A DNA stretch of 64,000 bases from Listeria monocytogenes (GCF_041765605.1 NZ_CP168900.1:1008001-1072000), one strand, 5' to 3'. Positions 1 to 9,155 are shown, counted from the stretch's first letter. The notes: generated by a model not told the origin, from the letters alone. Translations and numbers: made by a program.

Positions 1-244
1 GATCCATGACAGTTTTGTAAGGAATACCAATGAAAATGGCTTTTTGAATCTGCTCTTTTACCGCTAATTCTTCGGAGTGGCGTGCAAGTTTGCCAAACTG
101 AAAATAATCTTTACCATCTTGTACAATGAAAAGTGGATATTTGTATAGTGGTGAAAAATCAGGTGGTAAGCAAATAATTAAATCAAGTTCCTCTCCTAGC
201 GATTTGCTATAAAATTTCTCATCCAACATTTTATGAGCTGTCAT
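1..244 (-). CDS. Esterase family protein, N-terminal part (3' end outside window)
   Basis: The first 81 codons of a minus-strand gene run off the left edge. The readable protein begins MTAHKMLDEKFYSKS and continues with a stretch (LPPDFSPLYKYPLFIVQDG) typical of the first beta strands of esterase D/enterochelin-esterase-like alpha/beta hydrolases (YPLFIVQDG resembles the YPVLYLLDG of that family). The nucleophile serine region lies outside the window. I chose the start at 244 because an AAGGAGAG ribosome site lies about 9 bases upstream; an ATG six bases earlier (250) is too close to it. The family is inferred from the N-terminus only; the substrate is unknown. Confidence 0.6.
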   Translation of the reverse strand, partial: MTAHKMLDEKFYSKSLGEELDLIICLPPDFSPLYKYPLFIVQDGKDYFQFGKLARHSEELAVKEQIQKAIFIGIPYKTVMD

Positions 245-462
245 TTTCATTCTCTCCTTTCTTGAAATCATTCCTTCTAAGATGATTGTTTTTTGAAAAG
301 TTACTCTATTTTAGCATGAATTACGTTAAAAGAAAGAACATTTTGCCTATTTATTAGAAAAAATTTTCTTTTTCACGAGTCATCACTGCAATAATGCTGT
401 TTATTGTGCTATACTGAAACATACAATAATTCTGTTTTAATGATAGAAAGTGGGGATTTTGA

Positions 463-1482
463 ATGAGTAAAGATATTGACTGGAGTAATTTAGGATTTAG
501 TTATATTAAAACGGACAAACGTTACATTTCTTATTGGAAAGACGGAGAATGGGACGAAGGTGCGCTAACAGAAGACAATACGCTACATATTAGCGAAGGT
601 TCGACAGCACTTCATTACGGACAACAATGTTTTGAAGGTTTAAAAGCATATCGTTGTAAGGATGGTTCGATTAATCTTTTTCGCCCAGATCGAAATGCTG
701 CTCGTATTCAAAAAAGTTGTGAGCGTTTATTAATGCCACATATCCCAACAGAAAAATTTATTGATGCAGTGATGCAAGTTGTTCGTGCAAATGAAGAATT
801 TGTGCCACCATATGGTACAGGTGCAACACTTTATTTACGTCCATTTGTTATTGGTGTAGGGGATAATATTGGTGTTCATGCGGCGCCGGAGTATATTTTC
901 TCTGTATTTTGTTCTCCTGTTGGACCGTATTTCAAAGGTGGAATGGCGCCAACTAACTTTATTGTATCTGATTTTGACCGTGCCGCTCCTAATGGTACTG
1001 GTGCAGCAAAAGTAGGCGGAAATTATGCCGCAAGTTTACTTCCAGGTCAAGCTGCAAAAGATCGTAACTTTGGTGATTGTATTTATTTAGATCCAGCTAC
1101 GCATACAAAAATTGAAGAAGTTGGTTCAGCTAATTTCTTTGGTATTACAAAAGATGATAAATTTGTTACGCCATATTCTCCATCTATTTTGCCAAGTATC
1201 ACGAAGTATTCATTACTATATTTGGCAGAGCACCGTTTAGGCTTAGAAGCAGTAGAAGGTGACGTATATATTGATAAACTAGATGAGTTCAAAGAAGCTG
1301 GTGCATGTGGAACAGCGGCGGTTATCACTCCAATTGGAGGTATTCAAACCAAAGATGATTTCCATGTATTCCATAGTGAAACAGAAGTAGGTCCAGTAAC
1401 GAAACGTTTATTCGATGAACTATGTGGCATTCAATTTGGAGATGTAGAAGCTCCAGAAGGTTGGATTTATAAAGTAAAATAA
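463..1482 (+). CDS. ilvE: Branched-chain amino acid aminotransferase
   Basis: A 339-residue PLP-dependent class IV aminotransferase, usual length for bacterial BCAT. It transfers amino groups between glutamate and the 2-oxo acids of leucine, isoleucine and valine; in Listeria the same reaction also feeds branched-chain fatty acid precursors. Family features seen are [14 protein letters not shown] near residue 55, the region around [16 protein letters not shown] that carries the PLP lysine, and the [10 protein letters not shown] substrate-binding segment. The gene stands alone: a TATACT -10-like hexamer lies about 50 bases upstream and a strong terminator follows the stop. No T-box or leader peptide is visible, so control by branched-chain amino acids, if any, would act through a protein repressor. 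Confidence 0.95.
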   Translation: MSKDIDWSNLGFSYIKTDKRYISYWKDGEWDEGALTEDNTLHISEGSTALHYGQQCFEGLKAYRCKDGSINLFRPDRNAARIQKSCERLLMPHIPTEKFIDAVMQVVRANEEFVPPYGTGATLYLRPFVIGVGDNIGVHAAPEYIFSVFCSPVGPYFKGGMAPTNFIVSDFDRAAPNGTGAAKVGGNYAASLLPGQAAKDRNFGDCIYLDPATHTKIEEVGSANFFGITKDDKFVTPYSPSILPSITKYSLLYLAEHRLGLEAVEGDVYIDKLDEFKEAGACGTAAVITPIGGIQTKDDFHVFHSETEVGPVTKRLFDELCGIQFGDVEAPEGWIYKVK

Positions 1483-1487
1483 TAGAA

Positions 1488-1516
1488 AACCGTCCGTTTA
1501 ACGGGCGGTTTTTTTG
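1488..1516 (+). terminator. Rho-independent terminator after ilvE
   Basis: The hairpin ACCGTCCGT/ACGGGCGGT has a 3-base loop and is followed by seven T. Confidence 0.9.
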
Positions 1517-1566
1517 TGAATAAAAACAAAAGTCATTTCAGATGAAAAAAAGAAATGATTTTTTTA

Positions 1567-1632
1567 TTGACACATCCGCAACTCGGTGTTACTATGTAGT
1601 AGTAATAAGTAATACAGAATACCGGTGTTACT
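1567..1632 (+). promoter_or_regulatory. Sigma-A promoter with overlapping repeat operators
   Basis: A -35 box TTGACA (1567-1572) and a -10 box TACTAT (1590-1595) are separated by 17 bases. The dyad TACTA-TG-TAGTA (1590-1601) overlaps the -10 box. The motif starting CGGTGTTACT occurs at 1584 and again at 1623, 39 bases later, matching over about 16 of 19 positions. This looks like a repressor operator for the ABC genes downstream; the regulator is not identifiable here. Confidence 0.65.
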
Positions 1633-1677
1633 GAGTAGTGGGGTTTTAATAAAAAATGGAAAGAAGGTTGTATTCAA

Positions 1678-2442
1678 ATGAAAGAAGTGATGATTAAGGC
1701 CACTGGTTTGGAAAAGTCATTTAAGAAAACAGAAGTCTTGAAGGGTGTAGATTTTGAAGTAAAGCATGGCGAAATTTTTGCATTACTAGGCTCAAATGGT
1801 GCTGGTAAGACGACAACCATCCAAATTTTAACGACTCTTTTAAAAGCAGATAATGGAAATGCACATATTTCTGGTTTTGATGTAAAAACAGAGCCGGAAA
1901 AAGTACGGAAACATATTAGCCTTACTGGACAATTTGCGGCAGTAGACGGACTTTTAACAGGACGAGAAAATATTTTACTCATTGCTAAGTTACGTGGTGA
2001 AAGGAATCCGGCACAAACGGCAGATGACTTACTGGCACGTTTTGGACTTGAAAAAGCTGCAGATCGGCGTGCGGACACTTATTCAGGAGGAATGACAAGA
2101 CGACTGGATATTGCTATGAGTCTCGTTGGATCCCCGGATGTGATTTTTCTTGATGAACCAACAACTGGACTTGATCCGGAAGGGCGAATCGAAGTCTGGA
2201 AAACGATTAAAACACTTTCTGATGGAGGAACAACTATTTTACTAACAACGCAATATTTAGATGAAGCAGAGCAGCTTGCGGATAGAATCGCTATTCTTCA
2301 CGGTGGAACCATTATTGCAAATGGAACCTTGGATGAACTTAAAAAATTATTCCCTCCTGCTGAAGTAGAATATGTCGAAAAACAACCATCATTGGAAGAT
2401 ATTTTCTTAGCAATTATTAATGGGAAGGAGGAAGTAAAATGA
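1678..2442 (+). CDS. ABC transporter ATP-binding protein, drug-exporter (DrrA) type
   Basis: A 254-residue ATPase with Walker A (GSNGAGKTT, near residue 39), signature (YSGGMTRR), Walker B (VIFLDEPTTGLDPEGR) and H-loop region (LTTQYLDEAEQLADR), where Q replaces the usual H in TTHYL. This arrangement is typical of DrrA/daunorubicin-resistance ATPases. The next gene, overlapping by four bases, encodes its membrane partner, so the pair should form an exporter of a lipophilic compound. Start 1678 has an AAGAAGG site about 10 bases upstream; a second ATG lies at 1690. The promoter carries repeated operator-like motifs, suggesting induction by a ligand-responsive repressor. The substrate is unknown. 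Confidence 0.9.
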   Translation: MKEVMIKATGLEKSFKKTEVLKGVDFEVKHGEIFALLGSNGAGKTTTIQILTTLLKADNGNAHISGFDVKTEPEKVRKHISLTGQFAAVDGLLTGRENILLIAKLRGERNPAQTADDLLARFGLEKAADRRADTYSGGMTRRLDIAMSLVGSPDVIFLDEPTTGLDPEGRIEVWKTIKTLSDGGTTILLTTQYLDEAEQLADRIAILHGGTIIANGTLDELKKLFPPAEVEYVEKQPSLEDIFLAIINGKEEVK

Positions 2443-3191
2443 AAGCAATTCGTGATACAAGTATATTATTTGGTCGCTCCATGCGTCATATTATGCGTAG
2501 TCCTGATACGATTATTACAGTCGCTATTATTCCAATTATGATTATGTTGATGTTTGTATATGTACTTGGAGGTGCGATTCAAACAGGGACAGACAATTAT
2601 GTAGATTACTTGTTGCCGGGTATTATTTTGATGGCAATCGCAAGTGGAATAGCCTATACGGCGGTACGATTATTTACAGATGTACAAAAAGGATTATTTC
2701 AACGATTTCATTCTATGCCAATTAGTCGTTCTTCCGTTTTGTGGGGACATGTTTTAACTTCTTTAGTATCTAATGCTATTTCTATTGTACTCATTATTCT
2801 AGTTGCGCTTTTGATTGGTTTTCGTTCATCAGCAGGGATAGTGGAATGGCTTGCTGTAGCTGGTATTTTGCTTTTGTTCACATTAGCGCTCACATGGGTT
2901 GCTGTGATTCCTGGTTTAACTGCGAAATCAGTAGATGGAGCAAGCGCATTTTCTTATCCGCTCATATTTTTACCGTTCATCAGTTCTGCTTTTGTTCCGA
3001 CAGATACGATGCCAACTGCAGTACGTGTTTTTGCAGAAAATCAACCAGTGACCTCTATTGTTAATACGATTCGTGCATTGCTTTATTCAGAACCAATTGG
3101 AAATGATATCTGGATTGCACTTGCATGGTGTGTAGGAATTACAGTTGTTGCCTATGTTTTTGCAGTAACTATTTATAAAAAAATGGTATAA
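2439..3191 (+). CDS. ABC-2 type transporter permease (DrrB type)
   Basis: A 250-residue membrane protein with about six hydrophobic segments and the ABC-2 permease pattern: FGRSMRHIMRSPDTIITVAIIPIMIMLMFVYVLGG at the N-terminus, then the YVDYLLPGIILM region. It starts inside the stop of the ATPase gene (ATGA overlap) with a GGAGG site in the upstream coding end, so the two are translationally coupled. It should form the membrane channel of the exporter. The operon ends at the terminator immediately downstream. Confidence 0.9.
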   Translation: MKAIRDTSILFGRSMRHIMRSPDTIITVAIIPIMIMLMFVYVLGGAIQTGTDNYVDYLLPGIILMAIASGIAYTAVRLFTDVQKGLFQRFHSMPISRSSVLWGHVLTSLVSNAISIVLIILVALLIGFRSSAGIVEWLAVAGILLLFTLALTWVAVIPGLTAKSVDGASAFSYPLIFLPFISSAFVPTDTMPTAVRVFAENQPVTSIVNTIRALLYSEPIGNDIWIALAWCVGITVVAYVFAVTIYKKMV

Positions 3192-3196
3192 AATAA

Positions 3197-3226
3197 AAAA
3201 GGTTGGCTCCACGGAGCCAACCTTTT
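3197..3226. terminator. Bidirectional terminator between convergent exporter genes
   Basis: The stem AAGGTTGGCTC/GAGCCAACCTT is flanked by A-rich DNA on the left and T-rich DNA on the right, so it can serve both the ABC operon and the convergent MFS gene. Confidence 0.9.
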
Positions 3227-4700
3227 ATTTTTCGCCGGAAATATGTTTTTTCGGTAAGATAAAATGAATAAAATAACTAACGATACAGCAAGCAAACATA
3301 ACCCAGAAAACCATATGAAGTCCGCTATATAAAATATCTCGAAGCGGATCAACTAGGTCTGCACTAACGTTACCAGAAGTTTGCGGGCTAATTAGTTGGT
3401 TTAGATTACTACGATTTACTTCACTGCCAGCTGCGGCGCGGAATTCGCTTGTAAGAACGGAGTTGAAGATAGTTCCAAAGACAGCGACCCCGATTGTTTG
3501 ACCAACTGTTCTAAACAGTGTGTTAGAAGCTGTAGCAATACCAGTTTGGAATCGCGGTACTGCATCTTGAACGGTAACCGTTGTTGTTGTAAAGATTATC
3601 CCAAAACCAAATCCCATAAATGCACTATTTAAATAGAAGAAGATATCATTTGTGGAAGCTGGGAATAAGGCTAAAATTAATCCACTTGCAGCCGTTATCA
3701 ATACGCCAATCCCCACTGTGTGTCGGTTTCCAAGTGTCATCAAGAGCTTGCCGCCGATAAATGAGCCGACTATCCACGTAACCGAGAGCGGTGCAAGCAT
3801 GAAACCAGCAATCGTAGCTCCGTGGCCAAGCATTCCTTGTGCCCACATTGGAATATAAACATTAATCCCAATTAAAAAGGCGCTAATCAAGAAACCAATT
3901 AAATTACCAATTAATACCACTGGGTTTTTAAATAAGACAAATGGCATAATCGGATCTTTTGCACGTTTTTCGACAAAATAAAAAGCGATAAATAACACAA
4001 TCGATACGGCAAAAAGAATAACGACGAGCGGTTCTGTCCAGTTGAGTGATTCCCCGGCTCGCTGTAACGCAAATAATAATCCAAGCAGAGCCACCGTAAA
4101 GAGCGAGGCACCTAAATAGTCAATTGGTAGTTTCACATGTTCCACTTTTTCGCGTAAATAAAGCAAAATAAGTAGGATTGTTAAAATACCGATTGGGACA
4201 TTGATGAAGAAAATCCAATGCCATGAAAGTTGGTCTACTAAAAATCCTCCAACAAGTGGTCCAAATACGCCAGCAATACCCCAAGCGGAACCCATGAAGC
4301 CAAGCACTTTTGCTCGTTTTTCAAATGGATACACGTCTGCGATAATCGTCATAGTAGATGGTAAAATCCCACCTGCTCCAATACCTTGAATCGCGCGAAA
4401 AATAATTAATTGCTCCATATTTTGTGCAAATCCACAAAGTGATGAACCAATAATAAAAATAATTGTCGCAATCACAAAAATATTTTTTCGTCCATACAAA
4501 TCAGACAGTTTTCCGTAAATCGGAACGGTCACTGCTGATGTTAGCAAATAAACAGAAAAAATCCAGTTCATTAACTCTATGCCGTCCAACTGACTTACAA
4601 TCGTTGGCATCGCAGTGCTCACGATGGTACCCTCAATAGCTGCCATAAATGTTGCGACAAATACGGCGATGGTAACGGCTTTTACTTTTGTTTGTTCCAA
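3225..4700 (-). CDS. MFS multidrug efflux transporter, 14-TM DHA2 family
   Basis: A 491-residue transporter of the EmrB/QacA (DHA2) type. Visible family motifs are GTIVSTAMPTIVSQL in the first helix, GKLSDLYGRKNIF in the loop between helices 2 and 3 (motif A), and GAGGILPSTMTIIAD and GIAGVFGPLVGGFLVD (motif C-like) later. It should export hydrophobic or cationic compounds by proton antiport. It begins at a TTG with the strong site AAAGGGAGGG six bases upstream; no ATG is placed better. It is monocistronic and convergent with the ABC exporter. The substrate cannot be read from the sequence. Confidence 0.9.
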   Translation of the reverse strand: MEQTKVKAVTIAVFVATFMAAIEGTIVSTAMPTIVSQLDGIELMNWIFSVYLLTSAVTVPIYGKLSDLYGRKNIFVIATIIFIIGSSLCGFAQNMEQLIIFRAIQGIGAGGILPSTMTIIADVYPFEKRAKVLGFMGSAWGIAGVFGPLVGGFLVDQLSWHWIFFINVPIGILTILLILLYLREKVEHVKLPIDYLGASLFTVALLGLLFALQRAGESLNWTEPLVVILFAVSIVLFIAFYFVEKRAKDPIMPFVLFKNPVVLIGNLIGFLISAFLIGINVYIPMWAQGMLGHGATIAGFMLAPLSVTWIVGSFIGGKLLMTLGNRHTVGIGVLITAASGLILALFPASTNDIFFYLNSAFMGFGFGIIFTTTTVTVQDAVPRFQTGIATASNTLFRTVGQTIGVAVFGTIFNSVLTSEFRAAAGSEVNRSNLNQLISPQTSGNVSADLVDPLRDILYSGLHMVFWVMFACCIVSYFIHFILPKKHISGEK

Positions 4701-4840
4701 AAAATTCCCTCCCTTTTCGTCTACCGAATTATAGCATATAAAAGGACTAATTTGGGAAAAAAGTTAATCCTAAGAAATGCGCACATTCAAGATAAGCGCT
4801 ATAATATAATAGAAGAAAGCGAACTAAAGGAGGAATTTTT

Positions 4841-5893
4841 TTGTCATACGAACCAAATACAAAGGAAACAATGCAAAAAATTAAAGAATTAACATCTATC
4901 CCAAGCCCAACAGGCAATACAGGGAAAATCATCGAAAAACTGGCAAAAGATTTAGATGCTTCAAAAATCCCTTATCGTTTAAACAATAAAGGTGGATTGA
5001 TTGTAACGCTTCCTGGGAAAGACGACACGAAGCATCGCATGTTAACAGCCCATGTGGATACGCTTGGTGCAATGGTCAAAGAAATTAAAGCTGACGGAAG
5101 ATTACTTTTAACCTTAATTGGAGGCTACCGTTTTAACGCGATTGAAGGCGAATATTGTACCATTGAGACAAGTGACGGAGATTTGTATAGTGGCACCATC
5201 TTAATGCACCAAACATCTGTCCATGTCTATAAAGATGCTGGGACTGCTGAGCGTAATGACAAAAATATGGAAGTTCGTTTAGATGTAAAAGCACTAGATG
5301 CAGACAAAGTTCGTGCGCTTGGAATAGAAGTAGGCGATTTTGTTTCGTTTGATCCGCGCGTGCAAATTATTAACGACGAATATATCAAATCTCGCCATTT
5401 GGATGATAAAGCAAGTGTCGCGATTTTATTACAACTAATCAATTATATTCACGAAAACAAGCTAGAGCTTCCTCATACAACTCATTTCCTCATCTCTAAT
5501 AATGAGGAGATTGGTTATGGTGGTAATTCCAATATCCCAGCTGAAACAGTGGAGTATTTAGCTGTCGACATGGGAGCGCTTGGTGACGGACAAACTTCTG
5601 ATGAATACACTGTTTCTATTTGTGCAAAAGATGGTAGTGGCCCGTATCACCTTGGTCTGCGCAAACATTTAGTGGAACTTGCTAAAAAGAATAATATTGA
5701 TTATAAAGTGGATATTTATCCGTTTTATGCATCTGATGCGAGTGCGGCGATTAATGCTGGTAATGATATTGTCCACGGCTTGATTGGACCGGGGATTGAT
5801 GCGAGCCATGCATATGAACGTACACATCGCGACTCACTTTATCATACAGAAAAATTAGTTTATGCATATTTATTTTCGAATATATTGAAATAG
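4841..5893 (+). CDS. M42 family metallo-aminopeptidase
   Basis: A 350-residue peptidase of the M42 (glutamyl aminopeptidase/FrvX/YsdC) family, predicted cytosolic and dinuclear-metal dependent. Metal and catalytic motifs seen are TAHVDTLG near residue 70, SRHLDDKAS near 185, the acidic pair in ISNNEEIGYGG near 222, and a C-terminal GPGIDASHAYERTH. It should trim short peptides from the N-terminus. Translation starts at TTG directly after AAAGGAGG. The glutathione peroxidase gene follows after 12 bases, so the two are probably one transcript. Confidence 0.9.
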   Translation: MSYEPNTKETMQKIKELTSIPSPTGNTGKIIEKLAKDLDASKIPYRLNNKGGLIVTLPGKDDTKHRMLTAHVDTLGAMVKEIKADGRLLLTLIGGYRFNAIEGEYCTIETSDGDLYSGTILMHQTSVHVYKDAGTAERNDKNMEVRLDVKALDADKVRALGIEVGDFVSFDPRVQIINDEYIKSRHLDDKASVAILLQLINYIHENKLELPHTTHFLISNNEEIGYGGNSNIPAETVEYLAVDMGALGDGQTSDEYTVSICAKDGSGPYHLGLRKHLVELAKKNNIDYKVDIYPFYASDASAAINAGNDIVHGLIGPGIDASHAYERTHRDSLYHTEKLVYAYLFSNILK

Positions 5894-5905
5894 GAGGAAT
5901 TCCAT

Positions 5906-6385
5906 ATGAATGTCCATGATTTTTCTGAAAAAGCAATGAATGGCAAAGAAATAGCTTTAAGTGATTATAAAGGCAAGGTATTACTTATCGTGAATACAGC
6001 GAGCAAATGTGGCTTAACACCTCAGCTTGAAGGCCTAGAAGCCATGTATAAAAAATTGGGTGGCGCTAATTTTGAAATTCTCGGTTTCCCATGTAACCAG
6101 TTTTTACGTCAAGATCCTGGGAGTGATGAGGAAATTTTAGAATTTTGCCAAATGAATTATGGTGTGACGTTCCAAATGTTCTCTAAAATTAAAGTGAAAG
6201 GCAAAGACGCCAGCCCGCTTTATAAATATTTAACCGAACAAACTGGTGGTAAAAAAGTAGAATGGAATTTTGCGAAATTCTTAATTGATGAAAATGGCGA
6301 AGTGGTTGAACTTTTCCCATCAAAAATGAAACCAGCAGATTTTGAGGATAAAGTGGAAGCACTTGTTGCGAAAGTAAGTAAATAA
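5906..6385 (+). CDS. Glutathione peroxidase-family thiol peroxidase
   Basis: A 159-residue enzyme of the glutathione peroxidase family with the peroxidatic cysteine at residue 35 (NTASKCGLTPQ), the GFPCNQF motif and the WNFAKFL motif supplying the Trp/Asn of the catalytic tetrad. A cysteine rather than selenocysteine is present, as in BsaA-type bacterial enzymes, which often use thioredoxin in vivo. It should reduce hydroperoxides. It lies 12 bases after the M42 peptidase with its own AGGAGG site, and a terminator follows. Confidence 0.92.
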   Translation: MNVHDFSEKAMNGKEIALSDYKGKVLLIVNTASKCGLTPQLEGLEAMYKKLGGANFEILGFPCNQFLRQDPGSDEEILEFCQMNYGVTFQMFSKIKVKGKDASPLYKYLTEQTGGKKVEWNFAKFLIDENGEVVELFPSKMKPADFEDKVEALVAKVSK

Positions 6386-6390
6386 GAAGG

Positions 6391-6427
6391 ACTCGGTAGT
6401 GACATCATCGTGCTACCGAGTTTTTTT
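6391..6427 (+). terminator. Terminator after the peroxidase gene
   Basis: The stem ACTCGGTAG/CTACCGAGT encloses a 13-base loop and is followed by seven T. Confidence 0.9.
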
Positions 6428-6519
6428 GCATCTTAGTTAGCTAAAAATGCAAGTTACTGAAATCAGCTTGTAGTTTTTGACGAGGCGTTTATAATAAAAG
6501 AAAAAAGGGAGGCAACTAG

Positions 6520-6975
6520 ATGAAATTCCATGTGAAACAAAATAATAATTTGGCGTTGGATGAAGTGGATGTATATTGCCATTCCGATAATCTACCGGAA
6601 GTAAGAAGCATGGTAATGAAATTAGAAGAGCCGACAGAAAAAATCTCTGTTAAAAAGGACGGCGCTACTTATTTACTAGAACCAAAAGCCATTTTATATT
6701 TTGAAGCAGTTGAAAGTAAAATTTTTGTTTATACAGAAAAAGACGTCTATGAAATCCATTGGAAATTATATGAGTTGGAGGAGAAATTTAAAGAAAGTTC
6801 TTTTTTCAGATGTTCAAAATCAATGATCTTAAATATTGAATGGATTGAAAAGATTGCCCCTGGTTTCAACGGTAAATTTGAAGCGAAACTTTTAAATCGA
6901 GAAAAAGTAATTATTTCTCGTCAGTATGCGAAAATCTTAAAGCAAAAATTAAACATGGGAGGGAAGCGTAAATGA
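6520..6975 (+). CDS. LytTR-domain DNA-binding regulator
   Basis: A 151-residue protein whose C-terminal 100 residues are a LytTR DNA-binding domain (LLEPKAILYFEAVESKIFVYT, then FFRCSKSMILNIEWIEKI and VIISRQYAKILKQKL). There is no receiver domain; the N-terminal 45 residues are a short family-specific extension. Such stand-alone LytTR proteins pair with a small membrane protein that holds them inactive. Here the next gene, overlapping by four bases, is a DUF3021 membrane protein, followed by an ABC exporter. TATAAT near 6492 preceded by TTGTAG at about 16 bases is the likely promoter. It probably regulates its own operon. Confidence 0.85.
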   Translation: MKFHVKQNNNLALDEVDVYCHSDNLPEVRSMVMKLEEPTEKISVKKDGATYLLEPKAILYFEAVESKIFVYTEKDVYEIHWKLYELEEKFKESSFFRCSKSMILNIEWIEKIAPGFNGKFEAKLLNREKVIISRQYAKILKQKLNMGGKRK

Positions 6976-7400
6976 GTACAAAACTAATTCAATTTATTCA
7001 ATCAGTGTGCATTATTTTCTCTGCCTCTATTATTACGATGATTTGCTCTTATATCGCAACTGGTGAATCAGAAGTAGTCGTAATTCGTGATATTTTTATT
7101 ATGCTAGGTTTTAGTATTGTGACAACCTTTGTGCAGCAATTATTCTTTAATAACTCTGTGAAAACAAAACTCGCTTTTTATAGTCGATTGATTGCTTTTT
7201 TCTTCTTTATTGGCGCGGCTATATTAGGACTTGGTTGGTTGCTGGATTGGTATCATAATATAGCTGGATTTATGATCATTTTTGGCTTTATTTGTGTGAC
7301 TTTCCTTGTAATGCACATTTTTTTCACTTTGCGAGATACAAAATTCAGTAATGAAATTAATCAAAAACTAGCAGAAATGCGAGAAAGGGAGACAAAATGA
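6972..7400 (+). CDS. DUF3021 membrane protein, likely partner of the LytTR regulator
   Basis: A 142-residue protein with four predicted membrane segments (about residues 8-28, 38-54, 68-90 and 96-118) and a charged C-terminal tail, matching the DUF3021 family. It overlaps the LytTR gene and the following ABC ATPase gene by four bases each. In streptococcal LytTR regulatory systems such as HdrRM and BrsRM, a membrane protein beside the LytTR regulator represses it; the same role here is an inference from gene order. Confidence 0.75.
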   Translation: MSTKLIQFIQSVCIIFSASIITMICSYIATGESEVVVIRDIFIMLGFSIVTTFVQQLFFNNSVKTKLAFYSRLIAFFFFIGAAILGLGWLLDWYHNIAGFMIIFGFICVTFLVMHIFFTLRDTKFSNEINQKLAEMRERETK

Positions 7401-8308
7401 TAAAATTGACCAATGTAGTTAAAAAATTTGGTAAAGTCGAGGCAGTTAAAGGCATTAATTTAGAAGTAGAAAAAGGCTCATTATTTGCTTTTTTAGGCGA
7501 AAATGGTGCGGGTAAATCAACTACACTTAGTATGATTTGTACAGAAAGCGAACCAACATCTGGAGAGATTTTCATAGCGGATGAAAAGTTAACTTTTAAA
7601 AACCGAAAATCATTTCGACAAAAGTTAGGCGTTGTTTTTCAAGAAAATGTGTTGGATGATTTACTGACGGTGCGCGAAAATTTATATAACCGAGCAAGTT
7701 TATACGGGAAAACAAAAGCGGAAATTACAGAACGATTAGCGCTAGTTTCTTCTATTATGGGGATTGAGGATATTTTAAATCGTCGCTTTGAAAAATTGTC
7801 TGGTGGTCAAAAGCGTCGAGCGGAAATAGCTAGGGCGATTATGCATGATCCAGAAATTTTGCTATTAGATGAGCCAACGACGGGGCTAGATCCAAAAACA
7901 AGAGTAAGTGTCTGGAAAATTATTGATTATTTGCGCGAAGAATTAGGAATGACAGTGTTTTTGACGACACATTACTTAGAAGAAGCGAAAGATGCGGATC
8001 AGCTCGCTGTAATCCACAAAGGAAAAATTATTGCGCAAGGCACACCAGCAAACATTAGAAGTCGCTTTTCTGTAGATAAAATTTTCTTTTATGATGCGAA
8101 GGTAGCAGAACTCCAAACAATAATAGAAAAAATAAATTTACCATTTAAAGTTACTAAAGAAACGATGCGTGTGGATGTGATAAATCAAGATGTCGAAATA
8201 TTGGCTATTTTAAATCAAACAGCTGGACTTTACGGTTCTTTTGAAGTGATTAAAGGGAACTTAGATGACGCTTTTATTTCGATGATTAAGGAGGAGTCCA
8301 ATGATTAG
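7397..8308 (+). CDS. ABC transporter ATP-binding protein of the LytTR cassette
   Basis: A 303-residue ATPase with Walker A (GENGAGKST near residue 36), signature (LSGGQKRRAEIARA), Walker B (ILLLDEPTTGLDP) and H-loop (LTTHYLEEAKDAD). A C-terminal domain of about 80 residues follows the ATPase core, as in CcmA/DrrA-type exporter ATPases. It overlaps the genes on both sides, so four proteins appear to be made from one tightly coupled transcript. The substrate is unknown. Confidence 0.9.
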   Translation: MIKLTNVVKKFGKVEAVKGINLEVEKGSLFAFLGENGAGKSTTLSMICTESEPTSGEIFIADEKLTFKNRKSFRQKLGVVFQENVLDDLLTVRENLYNRASLYGKTKAEITERLALVSSIMGIEDILNRRFEKLSGGQKRRAEIARAIMHDPEILLLDEPTTGLDPKTRVSVWKIIDYLREELGMTVFLTTHYLEEAKDADQLAVIHKGKIIAQGTPANIRSRFSVDKIFFYDAKVAELQTIIEKINLPFKVTKETMRVDVINQDVEILAILNQTAGLYGSFEVIKGNLDDAFISMIKEESND

Positions 8309-9155
8309 TCGTAATTTAAAAATTTATTTTCGAGATAGAACAGCTGTGTTTATGTCATTACTAACAGTTTTGATTATTATTGGGCTGTATGCGATTTTTT
8401 TAGGAAATAATATGGAAGAAATGTTCAAACAGGCTTCTGGAAAAACGATAGGGATTCAAGAATTAGTGAACACGTGGGTGATTGCGGGGATATTATCCAT
8501 TACACCTGTGACAGTATCGTTAGCTGTTTTTTCTTTGAAAGTACATGATGAAGAATTAAGTATTGCGAGAAGCTTTGCGATAACGCCTGCTTCCAGATGG
8601 CGTATTGTTATTAGTTATATTGTTAGTGGACTAGTTGCTTCCTTCTTATTGTCTGTTGTAACACTTTTTGTTGGGGAAATGTATATTTGGTTGACTGGCG
8701 GAGAATTTTTACCGTTTGAGAGCTGGCTTCGTTTAATTGGGATTATTTTGATAAATGTTTTCTGTTGTAGTAGTATGATGTTCTTTATCGCTAGCTTGGT
8801 GAAAAAAGCGAGTGCCTTTAGTTCTGTTTCGACGATTGTTGGGACTGTTATTGGTTTTATTGCTGGGATTTATTTACCCATTGGTTCACTACCGGCTGCG
8901 GTGCAAACTGCGATGAAATGTTTTCCTTTCACATACGGGGCATCTACTATTCGAGAAATCATGACGAAAGAGCCTCTGCAACAAGTTTTTGCAGGTAATA
9001 CTCAGGCGATGGATGCTACAAAAGAAATGATTGGAATTACGATTTATTGGGGTGATAAAACAGTTACAACAGGACTTAGTTTACTTATTTTAAGTGCCTT
9101 TGCAGTCGTGTTTGGTGTATTATCTGTCATCCTCATGAAACGACAAACAAAATAA
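8301..9155 (+). CDS. ABC-2 type transporter permease of the LytTR cassette
   Basis: A 284-residue ABC-2 permease: an N-terminal helix (FMSLLTVLIIIGLYAIFLG), a long external segment near residues 35-55, then five hydrophobic segments. The start lies within the ATPase gene (8-base overlap) with GGAGG in the overlapping sequence. It is the last gene of the LytTR/DUF3021/ATPase/permease unit; no clear terminator separates it from prfC, which has its own promoter-like element. Confidence 0.88.
   Translation: MISRNLKIYFRDRTAVFMSLLTVLIIIGLYAIFLGNNMEEMFKQASGKTIGIQELVNTWVIAGILSITPVTVSLAVFSLKVHDEELSIARSFAITPASRWRIVISYIVSGLVASFLLSVVTLFVGEMYIWLTGGEFLPFESWLRLIGIILINVFCCSSMMFFIASLVKKASAFSSVSTIVGTVIGFIAGIYLPIGSLPAAVQTAMKCFPFTYGASTIREIMTKEPLQQVFAGNTQAMDATKEMIGITIYWGDKTVTTGLSLLILSAFAVVFGVLSVILMKRQTK

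Noticed and set aside
6430-6490. LytTR direct-repeat binding sites before the LytTR gene
   Set aside because: Only loosely similar AAGTTACT/TTGTAGTT segments are present; the match and spacing are not good enough to claim.
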